DNA of 64,000 nt from Apis mellifera (GCF_003254395.2 NC_037647.1:2396350-2460349), one strand, 5' to 3'. Counted from the stretch's first letter, positions 35,851 through 49,367 are shown. The notes: generated by a model not told the origin, from the sequence alone. Numbers and translations are program-made.

Positions 35851-38074
35851 AGAAAAGAAAGATATTTGTGATAATTGGTTTTAATTTTTCTCGAGTTTAG
35901 ATTGCGGGACAGGGAAAATATCTCGTGACAAATTACCGTGATTAACGTGAGATACATTGTCAGAAAGGGCGGATTATTAATACTTTCGTCAAGCGTTATA
36001 TCACATATTTTAAAAAGTGTAATTATAGGAACGACGGAGTTTAAAAATATCGAGTTGAAAGACGTGCAGGAATGTTCATACGCGGTCATTCCATTTAAAT
36101 GAAACAAGTGACCTATATTATATCGGTCTAAGCAATCTGAATGATGGAAAACTTCGTGGTCACCCTTCTCGTATAATGGAACAGTCTCGCTCTAATGCGT
36201 TTAATATATCGAAAGGAAATTGATTTAAAATCGGTGTGCAGTTAATAACGTTGCTCGAAATAGCCACATTTTTTAATTCGATCTCTCACGGTGAAAGTGC
36301 TATATAATTCTGCGTTTAATTTTACACGACAAACCCTTCGATAACGTTCATTTATTCATCGTTTCCAAGATCTCTCTAAACTAAATAATTTCAGAAAAAC
36401 AATTGCATACACAAATCTTCTCTAGAAATCTTTAAATCCTTTGCCTCCTTATCGTGGAAAATATTTCCACTCCGTGATCAATCAATCGCCCCCTCATCGA
36501 AATCGAAAACGCGCGATTCGATTATTAACCATTTATCAGGCTGAACCGTAACCGAAAAAGCAACACGGCGTGTGTTGCCCCCGTGGTGGGGCAATTTCTC
36601 ACACGCGATGCAGGCCGCTAAATAACGCGATCATTAATTAAACCGCGGAGGATATCACGCCGGTTAACGGCGCGAACTCGGCCGCGTCGTAAATTAAGGG
36701 TACACGCGAGCGATTCTTTAATCCGCGTGGAAAAGGGGAGGGGGAGGGGCTCTCTTTCTCTCTCCCCCTCCCCTCCTCTCCTCCCCGTCGCATCGCGTGG
36801 ATAACGAGAGATCGAGAGACGCGGATCAACAGGCTCGATTTCGCTCGCGTAACACGCGCGTATCTAATTGGAGGACGGTTTACACGGAAATTCTCGTGAT
36901 CGAGGCCGGAGCCAATAAATAACGGGGCAGAGCGCGTTTCACGGGTGCGAGAACAGGAGTCGGACACGTGATGGAAATCAAGGAGGACGATCCTTCTTTG
37001 GAATGCGTCCCTCGGTATTCATATATATGTGAGAGAGAATCACGAGGTAGTCGCGTCTTTTTCTGTTTGTTAAATTTTCGTCACAGCGAAGGAACATGGG
37101 AAAATAATTTCTTGAGAATGAAGAAATCTTTCTCTTTTATCAGGTGTAGGTTTAATTAAGGAACATCTGATATATATATATATTACAGATTGGTAATGGC
37201 ATTTTCGATTTATTAGAGGGCTGATATAAAAGGAAATTATTCTATTCTCGAAGATAATTATTTCTCCACAGGACTTCGGTAGTTCCTCGTCGCTATCTTA
37301 TTAATCTCGATCCGCGTAAATCATCGAGCCGACTCCATCTCCGTTCCTCCTCCACCACGTGTAAATCATACGAAACGTAGCCGCTCATTATTATAGCCAG
37401 GTACAAGTGTGCATTATCACGACCAGTACTTTCTCCTCTCTGCTCCCTCTTATCTTTATTTATCTCGCCTCTCTGACTCACGACCGCGTGTGTACACATT
37501 TCTGTATCTGTAAATAAGCGCTGGAACATTGCATGCCAGCGGAATTTCTGACAGGATTTCTTTGTAAGGGAAGCTACTCGTGTTGAATTCCTTCGGTTAA
37601 AAATATCACGCGAGTTGAAAAGAAGAAATGCTCGATCATCGAAGAGGAATTAGGAATCGAGTTTCCGGATTCCTCCTCGTGAGAATAAATATCCATAGAT
37701 CGGCGTACTACACCTACGCGACGATGTGATCATTTCCTAGCAGAAGAACGAGGACGAAGCGGCTCCCCTTCCCCCCGATCCGCTTCGAGGAACGAAGGCA
37801 AATCGGCTTGTAACTTATAATTCCTAACGGCTCGCGAGGAACGACCAGATGCGTTTCGCTCGATAACCGCCTCGTTGCCTATTCCCAGGGACCATCCTAC
37901 GGATCGCTCGTAGGTGCTTGGGTCGGAGAGTAGATGATTCGAGCCGATAAGCTTCCAATGGTGTTTGCTCGTACGTGCTGTGGATTTTTATACGGTTTCG
38001 CGTTAATCGATGGTAATATTGTGCGATTCGTTTCAACGGGCCTGATAACGAACGCTTGAGATTACGTACAGCTT
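35851..38074. other. gene-free spacer with CpG island at 36530-36970
   Basis: The CpG-rich block contains a CATTAATTAAA motif at about 36632 and the G/C-rich inverted repeat at 36734-36774. A short (TA)n lies at 37171-37182. The - strand frame at 35715-36107 is AT-rich and starts inside a tandem repeat; no gene is supported. Confidence 0.5.
36734..36774. repeat. perfect 13-bp G/C-rich inverted repeat, quadruplex-capable
   Basis: AGGGGAGGGGGAG (36734-36746) and CTCCCCCTCCCCT (36762-36774) are exact reverse complements. The left side continues to a third GGGG run (36746-36749), and the right side continues into more C-runs, so both strands also carry several runs of four or five G. Confidence 0.85.
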
Positions 38075-38456
38075 GTCGCAAAAGTGTTGTCTTACGAGGA
38101 GAGTATCTGAAGAGTCTGATTTTTAAGCAATTTGAGAAGGTGAGAATGAGTTTCGTGATATCCTTATTAAAAAGAAATTTCATTAAAAATAGGACTATTA
38201 TTGTATTGCTGTCGCAAAAGAGTTGTCTTAGGAGAGACTCGTATCTGAAAAGTCTGATTTTTAAGCAATTTGAGAAGGTGAGAATGAGTTTCGTGATATC
38301 CTTATTAAAAAGAAATTTCATTAAAAATAGGACTATTATTGTATTACTGTCGCAAAAGAGTTGTCTTAGGAGAGACTCGTATCTGAAAGGTCTGATTTTT
38401 AAGCAATTTGAGAAGGTAAGAATGAGTTTTGATATCCTTATTAAAAATAGGACTAT
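38075..38456. repeat. tandem repeat, 136-138 bp unit, 3 copies
   Basis: Copies begin with GTCGCAAAAG at 38075, 38211 and 38349; the third is shortened by an internal deletion. Because 138 is a multiple of three the second and third copies stay in frame, giving a + strand ORF (38056-38475, 139 codons) with a 46-residue repeat that is lysine/phenylalanine/leucine-rich. The - strand is also open across two copies (37824-38321). No promoter, family match or splice context supports a protein. Confidence 0.9.
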
Positions 38457-41400
38457 TACAAAGTTAGGTAAGTGATAGATTCAAGGTTGATGTAAAATTG
38501 TAAAGAATGTAGGAAAGGAGAGCGAGTTTCGAATAATAATTTATTTATTTTTCAGTTCAATATAAGATCATTTTTCGTTACAATTTGTCAGGCAATTGAT
38601 GATAAATCTTTAAATCTTGTACAAATTACTCAAATGCATAACTTTATGTAATTTGAAATAACATATTAATATAAACCTATTATTTATTTGACTGGAAATA
38701 TATTTTCAAGTTTCTATTCACTTGTTCCCATTAGTCAAATCGATCGAAATTGGTCAAATTTGAGAAACGAACATTTTATTAATTTATTATATTATATCTG
38801 GAACGAAAAATATTTTATTCGTATAAACCTCTTATCCCACTTGATGTATCCTTTCAAGTTTCAACTTGAAGAGTTCCATGTTCTCTCAAATATATATATA
38901 TTTTTCCTTTGACCTAAAAGAAACAAGCTATCGTTAACTAACTTTCTAATCTTTATGCTCAATCAAATACTTTATACGCGAAACTTTTATACTTTTATTA
39001 TATCCATAATCACCATAATTAACATTAGCAGTTAATATTCGTACGTAACCACTGCTCAACCACTCTCATTAACATTGTTCTATACATATACATATATATA
39101 AAGCACGCTGTATACATTCTCTCCGCGAACGTGACTTACAAGTGATATAAATTCAAGTATCTTGACTCTAAGGCTAAACGAAATATTTTATTTATTAGCT
39201 CGACTCATTGGACAGGCTATAATTTTGACTCATACGATATTACATATTCTTTCTTTCACACTTATCCCTCTCCTTACCTCGTTTCATTTATACTTCCTTG
39301 CACTAGTTTTTCTCTCTCGACACTAAATACACACAATATTAACCGTTAGACTTGCGCATTTTTTATTTCACGCCCATTCACTTTTCTCAGATCCAGAGCC
39401 ACGATAAACCACCACATATATATATATATATATATACGTATTTCTATCTAAGGAAAACGCCAATCTACCAAATTACACGTCACACCGAGGAAGAGCGCAA
39501 TTGCAATGGAACAGAAAGCAGCAATGAATTATCTTAATCCCCCGATACGTGGCTGGTTGTAAATGAAATCGGGATATCTGTTCCCAGGGACACCGCTCGG
39601 ATCGGGTCCCGGCTAGATACGACTCTCGATAACCGAGTCCACTTGGTTCCAGAGAACTCGAGCGAATGTAAATTAGAAAGCTGGGCCGTGCAAGCTTTCC
39701 GTTTATCGATGATAAACTGGAATCTAGAAAAGGAAAAATTAAAAAATCGACCCCCCATCGAACGAAATGGCATCTTACTAGGTTAGAAGGAAGCGTCTCT
39801 ATCGCGATGAGGAGTATCTCGCGTTTCTCTTATGTATATATATATGTGTGTATGTGTGTATGTACGCGTCGATATATTGCGTGAAACGAGCGTGAAAGAC
39901 GGGGGACCGTGGTGGCCGGTCCACGAAGAGATCTGACACGTCGGTAAATTTCCCGGTGATCACCGGCCGCGACTTTACGGCAAACGAAACAGGCCCCCGT
40001 GTCCCCCCGTTGCACCGTAATATTCTGTCGAATTTACGGGGGGAAGTGCGTTACGACTTTATTATGGACGTGGCTCTCTCTTGGTAACCACGCCGTCTCT
40101 CTTTTCCGCGCCACCTTTACTTTTTTCTGCTCTCCTCCTTCTCTTTCTCCCTGATCGTTGCCGCGAGGTGTCTTTGTAAATTCCTGATTTTTATCAGGAT
40201 GCCAAGAAGCTGGTTACCGATTACAGGGGGAGGAGGGAAAAAAATTTGTGGAAATGGGAGGGAGAGATGAGAGTGGGCGGACGAGGGTTTGGGGGTTGGA
40301 AGAGAAGGAGGCATAGGTTTTAAGTTATTGGTGGTAAATGTCGTTTTTTAAATAATGGTTATTTAGTATCGTTTATCGAATGGTTGTTTGGGACACCATG
40401 GGACGTTGATGTTATTCGTGTAGAAGCGTGATACGGGATAGTTTTGAGAGGATATTTTCGTTTTAAATTTCGTGTAACTTTTCAGTGATGGGTATTCGTT
40501 TCTTCGATTATTCGAGGATTTGTTCGATAACGAGGAGGAATAAGAGGGGTTAATGTTAGGTTTGCGAGAAGATTACTTGGAAAGATTACGATTGTTGAAA
40601 AGCGTATCTATGTTTTGATAGGGTAAATAAATAATTTATTCTGTCGAAGGAGAGTATCTGTGTCATCGATCTTCGCAAATAATGAAGAAATGATAATTAT
40701 CGCTCTCTCTCTACATTGACTCTGAGTCACAGAGGTGTTCATAACCTTCCATTGTTAATTCCACGATAATTCAGTAAATATACGCCTCTAGTGGATAATC
40801 CCATTATACCTACTTATTCTAAGAGGGGAAATATCGATTGTGTTAAGCCAATATTATTCGTGACTCATTCGGAATTCTTGCAAATATCATCCTATTCAAT
40901 CAGCCGTGTCCACCAATCGCGATCATTTCAACGATAAATAATTTTAAAACAGTCGTTCCATTTCGAGATCTATTTAATGAATTACATTCTCGTGTAATTC
41001 TTCCTTCTCAATTAATTAATTAGAATATTTTTATTATAATTTTAAATATTTGGCATGTACGATCGAATCGAATTTCCAAAATTCATACGGTAAAAAAAAC
41101 AATATGTGAACGGAAATATTGCCTTACTCGCGTTGCTTGTTTTTCGTGCAACTGGTTGCAGTAACTAACTAATATCTGGAGAGAGCTCGTTTATTGGCAC
41201 GATGGTAGGAAACACAACACTTTCAGCGTCTAACAAACGATCCTCGATAAGGATCGTTATTAGCAACGATACAATTGCCATTTGGCTCGACGGTATCGAT
41301 CGTAAAAAATTCGTTGGACAGAATTTTACAAGCAGCCACATTTTATCCGGTATACTGCTTCCCACTTGTGTTCACGGTTCCCATTCTCCGTTACAAAATA

Positions 41401-41657
41401 ACGCGAAAACACTGTGGCCCGTTTGACACGATCTCTCATTCTATTCGTATTCGAGCAAACTCCACCGTGAATATTTCGCAATTTTGGCATGTCGAATCCA
41501 CGATGATCATTTTTAATTGCTACCACGTCTAGCAGACTTGGTATTTATTCTAATCTAGGTAGCTATGGAATTTCTGTCGTGAAATTTCATCCTTTCGTGA
41601 GAAAGAAAAATATGCAATTAAATATTTATAAAACGAACACTGTTCCACATACAATTT
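38457..41657. other. AT-rich spacer without recognisable genes
   Basis: It contains a (TA)n microsatellite at 39416-39436, TA/GT-rich sequence at 39832-39861, and a perfect hairpin TCCTGAT-TTTT-ATCAGGA at 40182-40199. The frame at 41202-41426 (+) has an ordinary residue mix, but the opposite strand is open over the same bases and I recognise nothing in either. Confidence 0.55.
39416..39436. repeat. (TA)n microsatellite
   Basis: About ten TA dinucleotides, read directly. Confidence 0.95.
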
Positions 41658-42085
41658 GTTGAGGTTTCGGAAATTGGGTATGCAATTTTCAAAAAAGATT
41701 TGTGAATGAAAATTTCTTATTCGATTTTCGTTCTTTTATTAAAATGAAGAGGAGAAGATTACAAAATCGATATTAAACAGAATATACGTATAGTCAGTTT
41801 AAATAAATAAAAAGTTCTTCGTTTATTATATAAACTCTAAAGCACAGAAAAAAACCTTCTTTGACTTGTTGAAGTTTCAGAAATTGGGTATGCGATTTTC
41901 AAAAAAATGTCACAAGATTTGTGAATGAAAGTTTCTTATTCGATTTTCGTTCTTTTATTAAAATGAAGAGGAGAAGATTACAAAATCGATATTAAACAGA
42001 ATATACGTATAGTCAGTTTAAATAAATAAATAAAAAATTCTTTATCGCAACTCTAAAGCACGGAGAAAAACCTTCTTCTGTAAAA
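41658..42085. repeat. tandem duplication, about 220 bp unit, 2 copies
   Basis: Copies begin GTTGAGGTTTCGGAAATTGG at 41658 and GTTGAAGTTTCAGAAATTGG at 41878. They share TTCTTATTCGATTTTCGTTC, AAAATGAAGAGGAGAAGATT and GAATATACGTATAGTCAGTT. The copies differ by small indels. The second copy ends in an A-rich run at about 42078-42092. Confidence 0.9.
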
Positions 42086-44819
42086 AAAAAAAAGAACTTC
42101 TTCACAAAAATTTCCTAACCGTTCCCACCCACTCTATTTATCCATTGAAAATGATTCGAAACGGGATTAAAAATAAGGCATTCACCGCATTCACTAAACT
42201 GGTCTAAACGATTTCGAAGGTGAAACTCGAAAGCGTTTGGTGGCTCGAAAAATCGAGGAGAAAAGGAGGAATTAAATTGGCTCTCGACCAAAGGAGTGAC
42301 GGGTGGTGGTCGCTCGATCAGCTTCTTTGCATAAAAATGGCCACGAATTAATGCTCTTTTCATACTGTAACTTTCGCTCGCCGGTTGAATAGCATTGAGC
42401 GACAGCTCGGCTCCGCGGGACTGACAGGCCGAGAGGGGTGGTCGTGGGTTGCGCGCCACGGATTCGAATAATTTCCTCCGACATTTGTACCGCGCTCACG
42501 TCCACGCGTTCAAGTCTCTCCGAATACAAAATTTTCGTGGCCGAGGGTCGCCATCGTCATCGAGCGACCAAATGATTCGATTCGCGTCCATCGTGTTTGG
42601 ACGAATCGCAAAGTGGAGGTGTCCGTTTCGCGCGCGTAACGCTTGTATGTCGGACACGAAACGGATGCACGTCCCACGATGCGCTCGTTAAGAGGACACG
42701 AACGGGAGGAGGACGTGCGTGGAGGAAGGAGAGGAAGGGGGGGGCAGAATTATCGAAGTCCAGAGGAAATCTGACTCCCTGTAGGCGGGTTTGCGGTGCT
42801 GAGACGTCGCCTACCTGTGGCCTGTGGCATTTATTAAATCTCATTCTGGCATCTTCTCTTCTCCCTTTCCTGCGTCTCGGGTTACCCCTCGGCATGTATC
42901 CAAGCTGCGACGTTCCCAGAGGGAGGGGGACGATTCTCGATCCACGTTGCGCCTTTTGTCGCGCGATTTTCTCTTTCGATTCCCGCGATTTATTTATCTC
43001 CTTCTTCCGTATCAAGATGGAAAGATTTCCAACCACCTGCTTCGACTTCGGATATATATATTTCGATTAAAGGAACAGAGATTCATCCTGTGGCACGGGG
43101 TGAAGGAAATCGGCACGAGGAGGGAGGTTCTTTCTTCGAGAGGCGGAGATAGGGGAGGGGAGTTTATTAAGTTCCCCGTGAAAAGTTCCGTGAAAGGGGG
43201 ATTCGTGGGAGAGCAATATCTGGTATATAATTCGCCGCCATAATTTCGTGCCAGCTCGGGGAATTGTATAATCCGGTAAATAAAAGCGAACAGACGGTTC
43301 CTTCGTCCGATGATAGGAAGAGGAGGGAGGGAGAGAAATTCGTCTGAAGAGACAGCCACGTACCCCGTATGTTCCCGATAGATAGATAATCCATCTCGAG
43401 GAACGAGCGACGATTTATTTTCATAATTTATTCCACGCCCGTGTAGCTGTCAATGCGGCGACGAAGCGGGCAGATCTCGCCGGATAAAACCGTGGCCACG
43501 GTTTTCGACGGTGAAACGGAGTCACAGGCCCGGATCCTCGTCCATCATCCGCGCGTATGCATTCGAGGGTGCGGTTGCGTGGCAGGAGGTCGCCCATACT
43601 TGTTTGCAAACTTGTGTGAAATGGCGCTGGTCGCGCACATTCGCCTCACGTGGCGAACAATAGGGGAGGAAGCACCGTCTCGAGCCAAGAAAGAGGCGAG
43701 TAGTTTCGTGAAGTGAAATACGCGCGTAACTGCGCCTTTTTTTCGGAGGAGCGAGAGAAGACTGGCGTCCAGAAACTGGTCGAAACGGAACCCCGCAGCG
43801 CCGCTCTATCGGTCATTTAAGCCTGTCTCTCTTCTTCTTCCACCGTCTCTTCGCACGGTCCCGTTTCTCTCGTAAGAAGAAGACGAAGAAAACTAGTGGA
43901 AGGCGAGAGGAGATGACTCGGCGCGAACCACGACTTCTTCTCGAAACGAAGTGGCCCGTAACTTACAGTTGTCGAGCTGTATCTGAAGAATTCTTGTCAC
44001 CGGTATTATAACAACGGGGTCGGTTTCTCGTTTCTTCGAAGGATTGCTTTTCTCTTCTTCTTCCACGCGTACATGTGTGTGTGTGTGTAACTCGCTGCAA
44101 CGGAGAAAGAAACGCTTTCGTAACGCGGGTATCGCCAACCATAAGCAGATAACGAACGACGCCCCGGCTTGAGCGTTAAACCGTTACAATGGAAAGCTTA
44201 AAAACAGAGACGCACGCATTCTCCCGGGAGGAGGGGAGAGGAGGGGAAGAGGGAGCGAAAGAGAGGGGGGAAAAACAGAGAGCGTGCCCCGGTGTGTGTA
44301 CACCTGGATCGCGTTCCTCGTTGCACCGATATGGCGTGGCGTTATCTGTCTGTACCCGACCACCCGGCCGCGTCGCCGGTCAGCGCACCACACACGTTAC
44401 ACCACACGAGCGCAATTGGCGCGAGTACGTGCCTATACCGTGAAAAGATAGGGCGCAGGAAGTCGTAATCTCGCCGGTGGAGAGTGGCTTAGACGTGATG
44501 TTTCTCGGTTGTGACGCGGTCGTCTCTCGATTACTCGCTCGTTAGTCCAAAGGAACGAAGGGAGGATTCATCATATCGTGCAATAATAGGAATAAATCTT
44601 GATAAAGCTCGAGATAAACGCGTGAGAGAGAGAGAGTTAATTTCTTTTTTCTTTCCTTTTTCAATTAAGAATCGGATCATCCTCTTCAATCTCGAGGAGG
44701 ACCTTCCTTTCTCCCTCAGTTTTTGAGCACGAAGGAATAATTCGCGACGATCGATCCGCGCGAGATCCGTAAGCTAATTTCACGTCGAATAAAAGCGTCT
44801 AATGCAAGCCGAGGGAAAA
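42086..44819. other. CpG-rich region, no gene supported
   Basis: CpG-dense blocks cover 42400-43060 and 43440-44450. A (TG)n tract lies at 44074-44088 and a G-rich tract at 44226-44272. Overlapping frames on both strands (up to 159 codons) are arginine/serine/proline-rich. Promoter or leader function is possible, but I found no matched TATA/initiator/donor set. Confidence 0.45.
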
Positions 44820-45300
44820 TCCGTTTAGCCTGGGCCTAGGCTTCTCAAGATAAATTGGTTTCGGGGGATTTCTAAAGCGGCTCCTACGGCGCAGGAAGTT
44901 GGAGGGTGCAGAAGCGAGAGGATCCTTTGTGACTTGGGAGGCATCCACTCCCAGGAGAATCCTACCGGTGACGAGGAGGACGCCTGGACGCCGTGAATGT
45001 CAACCGTGACCCAACAATGAGGGTCTACACTTGGGGGGTTTAACTGTATAAGGGGGGAGAGAGAGAGAGAGAGGAGTCTCAACTATTCTCTATGGGAGAC
45101 AAAAACCTGTATTTCAGACCTGATGTCGCGTACGGTGCCGTTTCTGAGGACTTCATCCCGATAGACCTCGGTCTGTCACGCGTTGAAAAACACAGAGGGA
45201 AAACAGAGTTTTCTTCCCCCCTTCCTCCCTTCTCACGGTCAGGTGGTTGCTCCATTTGGTAGCCAGTGCAGGGTACTGTTTGACGAGGCTTTATTTAGAA
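44820..45300. other. compositionally distinct segment, low in CpG
   Basis: This roughly 480-bp stretch reads differently from its neighbours: fewer CG words, more TGG/CCT/GGG, and few homopolymer runs. It includes a (GA)n tract at 45056-45073 and the palindrome GCCTAGGC-like motif near 44830-44840. The only frame (- strand 44825-45082, 85 codons) is unrecognised. It may be an old mobile-element fragment or a foreign-derived segment; I see no terminal repeats or target duplication. Confidence 0.25.
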
Positions 45301-48300
45301 TGATATAAAGGGAAACTTGAATTTATACACGGATCAGAAGGAGGAAATTCTTTGGTCTTCTTCGTTTTAAATTGTGAAGCTTAAATATAAAAAATAGGCA
45401 CGTACTAGAGAATGAGAATTCGAAAATATAATATCGAACCGTTTCTCACTCGATACTTCGTCGTTCAATTATTCAAACGCTTCGTATTTTCCCGCTCGTT
45501 TCTTCAAGCGGAAGAACTTCTGTTGGTAATGAAGGGATCTGCTCTCGACGAGTCCTTGTTCGCGAAGACTTCAGCGCGGAAGTCTTTCTTATCCTTTTGA
45601 TCAATCGTATTTTCGCGATCGCCGTTATACACGTAGTAAAATTCAAGTAATACACATTGTGAGACGCGTAAATAATGAAAGGCTGGATCTAGAGGATCGT
45701 CTGAACGACTGCAACTTCTTTCGTCCCATCCCTCTCCCGTTTCGTGGGATCGCGAAAACCGTTCATTTGCGTAAGTTCTTGGGTTTCTGTCGGCGACGAG
45801 AGGAGGTATCGGTGGTAAAGGCGTTATTATGGAAACTTTCGCTTTGACGCTCACCCTCGGTCCGGTTTCTCCCCGGGTTTCGACCACGAGGACGAAAGAA
45901 TGAAATTGAATCCTCAGAAGCGCGTCCACAATAAAAACTCTGGGAGGAAAATCCGCCGTAGACCACCCTATCGATCGCCGAAATCGATAGATAGGGTGAA
46001 ATCGGAAGAGGGGGAGGAGGAGAATAATAATAATAATAAAGAAAGAAAGAAAGGAAGAAAGAGTTTAACGAAAACTTTTCTCCGTCTCTCGCGGTCTCTC
46101 TTCGTTTTCTTCCCTCCTCCCGAGTCGCTGCGCTCTTTTTCTCTCTTAAATTATTCGTCGCGCGGAAAGTAAGGGTTTTCTGCGGCGGACCGCGGTCCAT
46201 TCGAGCGGTGGAAAAAAACGCTTTTTAGCGGAGGTCGGCAAGTCTATTCGTGCCAGTGACTCTTAAAATTTAAGTTCGACGGGCGGATTCTAGAGCCAGC
46301 CGGCAGGTATTGTTGCAGCCGGAACAATTCTTCTCGTTCCTCCACCGACGTCAGACTTTCGACGTTGGAAAAACTTGGAGCCCCATTGTCCGGGAGGAAT
46401 CTTTCCCGCGTCGGTTCGTTAATTAATATCCTTCTCTCTTCGATAAATCGTATCGAAGGTGGGCACGGAATCGGCGCTGATCCTCGTCGAAAAGTTGGAT
46501 TTAATAAGGAACCGTGCAGTGAACCGTTACCACTTTTCTTTTTCGCTCGGCAGTTATAGTCCTTGGCTACTATAATCGACACGTAGACTCGACTTGCACG
46601 ATTACTTAATATTACAGGCTATGAGAGTATCCGGATAATGCGAGATAGCGATGCGTCGTCGGTGATCGCGATGCGTGAAACAAACGACAATCAACGTTTT
46701 TATTACGTGCGAATATAAAGTAGAGCTTGTACACGCCGTGAACGTTTATAGGCTGTCTCTTATTACTCCACTTTCCATCACGTACATTACGCTTACGAGC
46801 ATATCGAGCATACGATCCTTCGTGAAATAAAAAAGAAAGGAAGAAAAAAACACGGATTATGCAGATCATTTAACAGACCGGCAACACTTGGCGAAGGCAT
46901 ATCGTAATTGAAAATTGCTTATAAAATTCTTGAACGTTTTAAACGTTTAAACGGTTTGAGAACAAGACGGGGAAAATAAAATGAAACTTTCTATAGATTA
47001 TTTTTTATAGACATATAGAAAATAAAACTTTCTAATAATATGTATATAAAATGAAACTTTCTATAAACATAATATATATTTAAAAGAAAGTTACTCGTAA
47101 AATGAAATTTTATATTTCTGTTATTAACATTTCTCAACATTTTATCACAAATTAAATCCTATCTTGGAATAGGATAATTTATTTGTCCTTATTAAAGAAA
47201 AATCATAATTCTATGATACATGAAAGAGGATATTTTTATATATATCCATAGAATATTTTTCAAAATCCTGATGAATAATACAAGAATTAATCTTAAAATA
47301 CAAGCAACTCGTGTATATAAACAAATATATATTTGGCTAAGAAAAATTAAAAGATTTTTTTAAAATTTCAACGACTTACATTCAAAAGTATACTCACACA
47401 CACGCACACGAAGGAATGGATGAAACGAGACCAAACGAGACTTTCCTCCCCCACACAAACGCACGATTTCTTAAAACATTCGACGAGCTCCTTAGAACGA
47501 TTCCTCCAACTCCTCATCTCCACTATTTTGTCGCTCAATCCAGCTGGAAGATCATAATGGACCACCTTGCGCGTACGCGGAATTGCAGTCATCGTCATTG
47601 TCGCGCTCCTTACGTTGGGGTGACGCGAGATCATAATCAGAACCAATCCTACGTCGTTCCTATGCACCCGTTGCCTGGCTGCGGGAAGAAAAAAACCTAC
47701 CCTTCGCTTTCCCGAGCTATTCCGGGAGCGGTGAGGGAAAGTGTCCGTGGCCCGAGGGCTGCACAGCTTCCCTTCCGCGCTGAGGAGACGCCGAGGACAC
47801 GTTTACAAGAGGGAAACATTTGCCAGAAGTCCGTTCCTAAATCGTAAGATTTATAAAGTTATCAAGTTAAATTGATTTCCTTTTCGCAGATTATTAATTG
47901 AAATAAATGAATTGAAATGGAAATCGAAGAAATTGATTTAATAGAAAAATTGATTGGGATTGTACGTGAAAGATACGTGAAATTTTCTGGAATTGTTTTA
48001 GATTTAAAACACTTGTTATATTATGACAATTGAAATCATTGATTGTTAAATATACGTGGGTTTTGGCGGATTGAGAGATTAGTTATGCCAGAAACAGATG
48101 TTGAGATCGTAGGCTGTATTTAGATTATTCAAATGAACCGAGGAGAATGTGTTGCATTCATTAGATAATAATAAGAAATTGCGTGCGTCCAATTGGCTTT
48201 GTCAAGTATATTGCATTTTAAGGGATCATCTGTTAAATCGTGATTGACGAGTTTATAAAATTCTAAAAGAGAATTAATTTCAATTATGATCTCAAAAATG

Positions 48301-49329
48301 TCTATAAATTACTTACTAAACAAATACTTTCAAAAATTATCATTTTTACGTATAGAGTAATTTTAAATAAAAAAAATATACTAAAGAATGAAGGCTACGA
48401 AACATGCTTTATTTAACTCACTGATATTATAATATAGCAATCGGTAAACACGGTATGAACGATAATACACGATAATACGCGATATGAATGATAATAGATA
48501 GTAGCGTGTATAGCCAGCTCGTTCCAGGGATCGCGTTAAAAAACACAAGATAGAGGGGTGCGTATATTCGTAACGAGGAGGGGCGAATTAGCATTTTATT
48601 GGTGTCGCGTCTTGCAATAGCTTTGGGCAGAGAAATAAACGAGGGAGGGACGTTAAACTTCATCGTCCATCGGACACGCCTTGTCGCTGCAGGTGTGCTC
48701 CGCTAGGTCGTTATTTATTGCACAAACCCTCGTCGCAGCCTCCTACAACGAGGCTATGTGTTTCGTTATTTATACGTTGGACGCGATGCTCATTTTTGCA
48801 CTCGCACGGTCCACGCTCGTGGAATTTCGAACCCCTCCCCCTCCAACCTCCTAAAACGCTACCTTTCAACTTCGCTTCCTCGGCGAAGAGTCGAAGGGGA
48901 TCGCGTGTGGACCAGGACGACGTGTGTTGCACACCGCGTGAAACCCTAGATGGGAATTGTTCGGCTGCCCCTCACGGCGTGTCCTCTCCGAGAAGTCGAA
49001 GAGGCTAGTCGAAGATACTTGATCTTGATAGGAGGTAGGTCTGGAGGGAACCGGTCGTGACTGTACCTACACGAGACATCATTAATGCCACCGGGAAACG
49101 AGCGGCGAAACGAAAATCGTCGGGGAGAGGGTGGCTGCCGGTGGTGCCTTCTCTTCTCGAAGCGGGCACGATTTCTCCGTCCGGTGGGCAGCAGGCCCAC
49201 GGGAAGGAAGAGAAAAAGGAAGAGCAAACCGGTCACGGAACGAGGCGAAACCTCTAGGACGATAATTAGCGATCGAGGGTCCCGAGGAAGACTCGGGCCA
49301 TCTCGTTATCCACGCCACGGCGCCCAGCG
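45301..49329. other. gene-free spacer
   Basis: AT-rich DNA with CpG-containing parts. An (AAT)n tract with GAAA repeats lies at 46023-46060. Short repeats of AAAATGAAACTTTCTAT occur at 46978, 47048 and (altered) 47099. Frames at 47416-47847 (+) and 47368-47667 (-) overlap and are unrecognised. A CpG-rich block begins near 48680. Confidence 0.5.
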
Positions 49330-49337
49330 TGACGTCA
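49330..49337. promoter_or_regulatory. palindromic CRE (CREB/ATF site)
   Basis: A perfect TGACGTCA is at 49330-49337, 31 bases upstream of the TATA motif at 49368. This is the full cAMP-response element bound by CREB/ATF family bZIP proteins. Its position about 70 bases before the candidate start site is the usual place for such an element. Confidence 0.55.
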
Positions 49338-49367
49338 TCGCGCGTGTGGAGACTGCCGCGAACAGGG

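Noticed and set aside
23238..41355. A 17-base exact match (CATTTTATCCGGTATAC) at 23238 and 41339
   Set aside because: Flanks do not match beyond a few bases. A match of this length can occur by chance in a window of this size and composition.
47368..47847. Overlapping frames on both strands of 143 and 99 codons
   Set aside because: Neither shows a known domain or splice context; two-strand openness points to chance.
10608..49329. Coding exons within the presumed long first intron
   Set aside because: I found no acceptor-ORF-donor unit with a recognisable protein. An internal exon without ATG could be missed by eye; a translated search against bee proteomes would decide.
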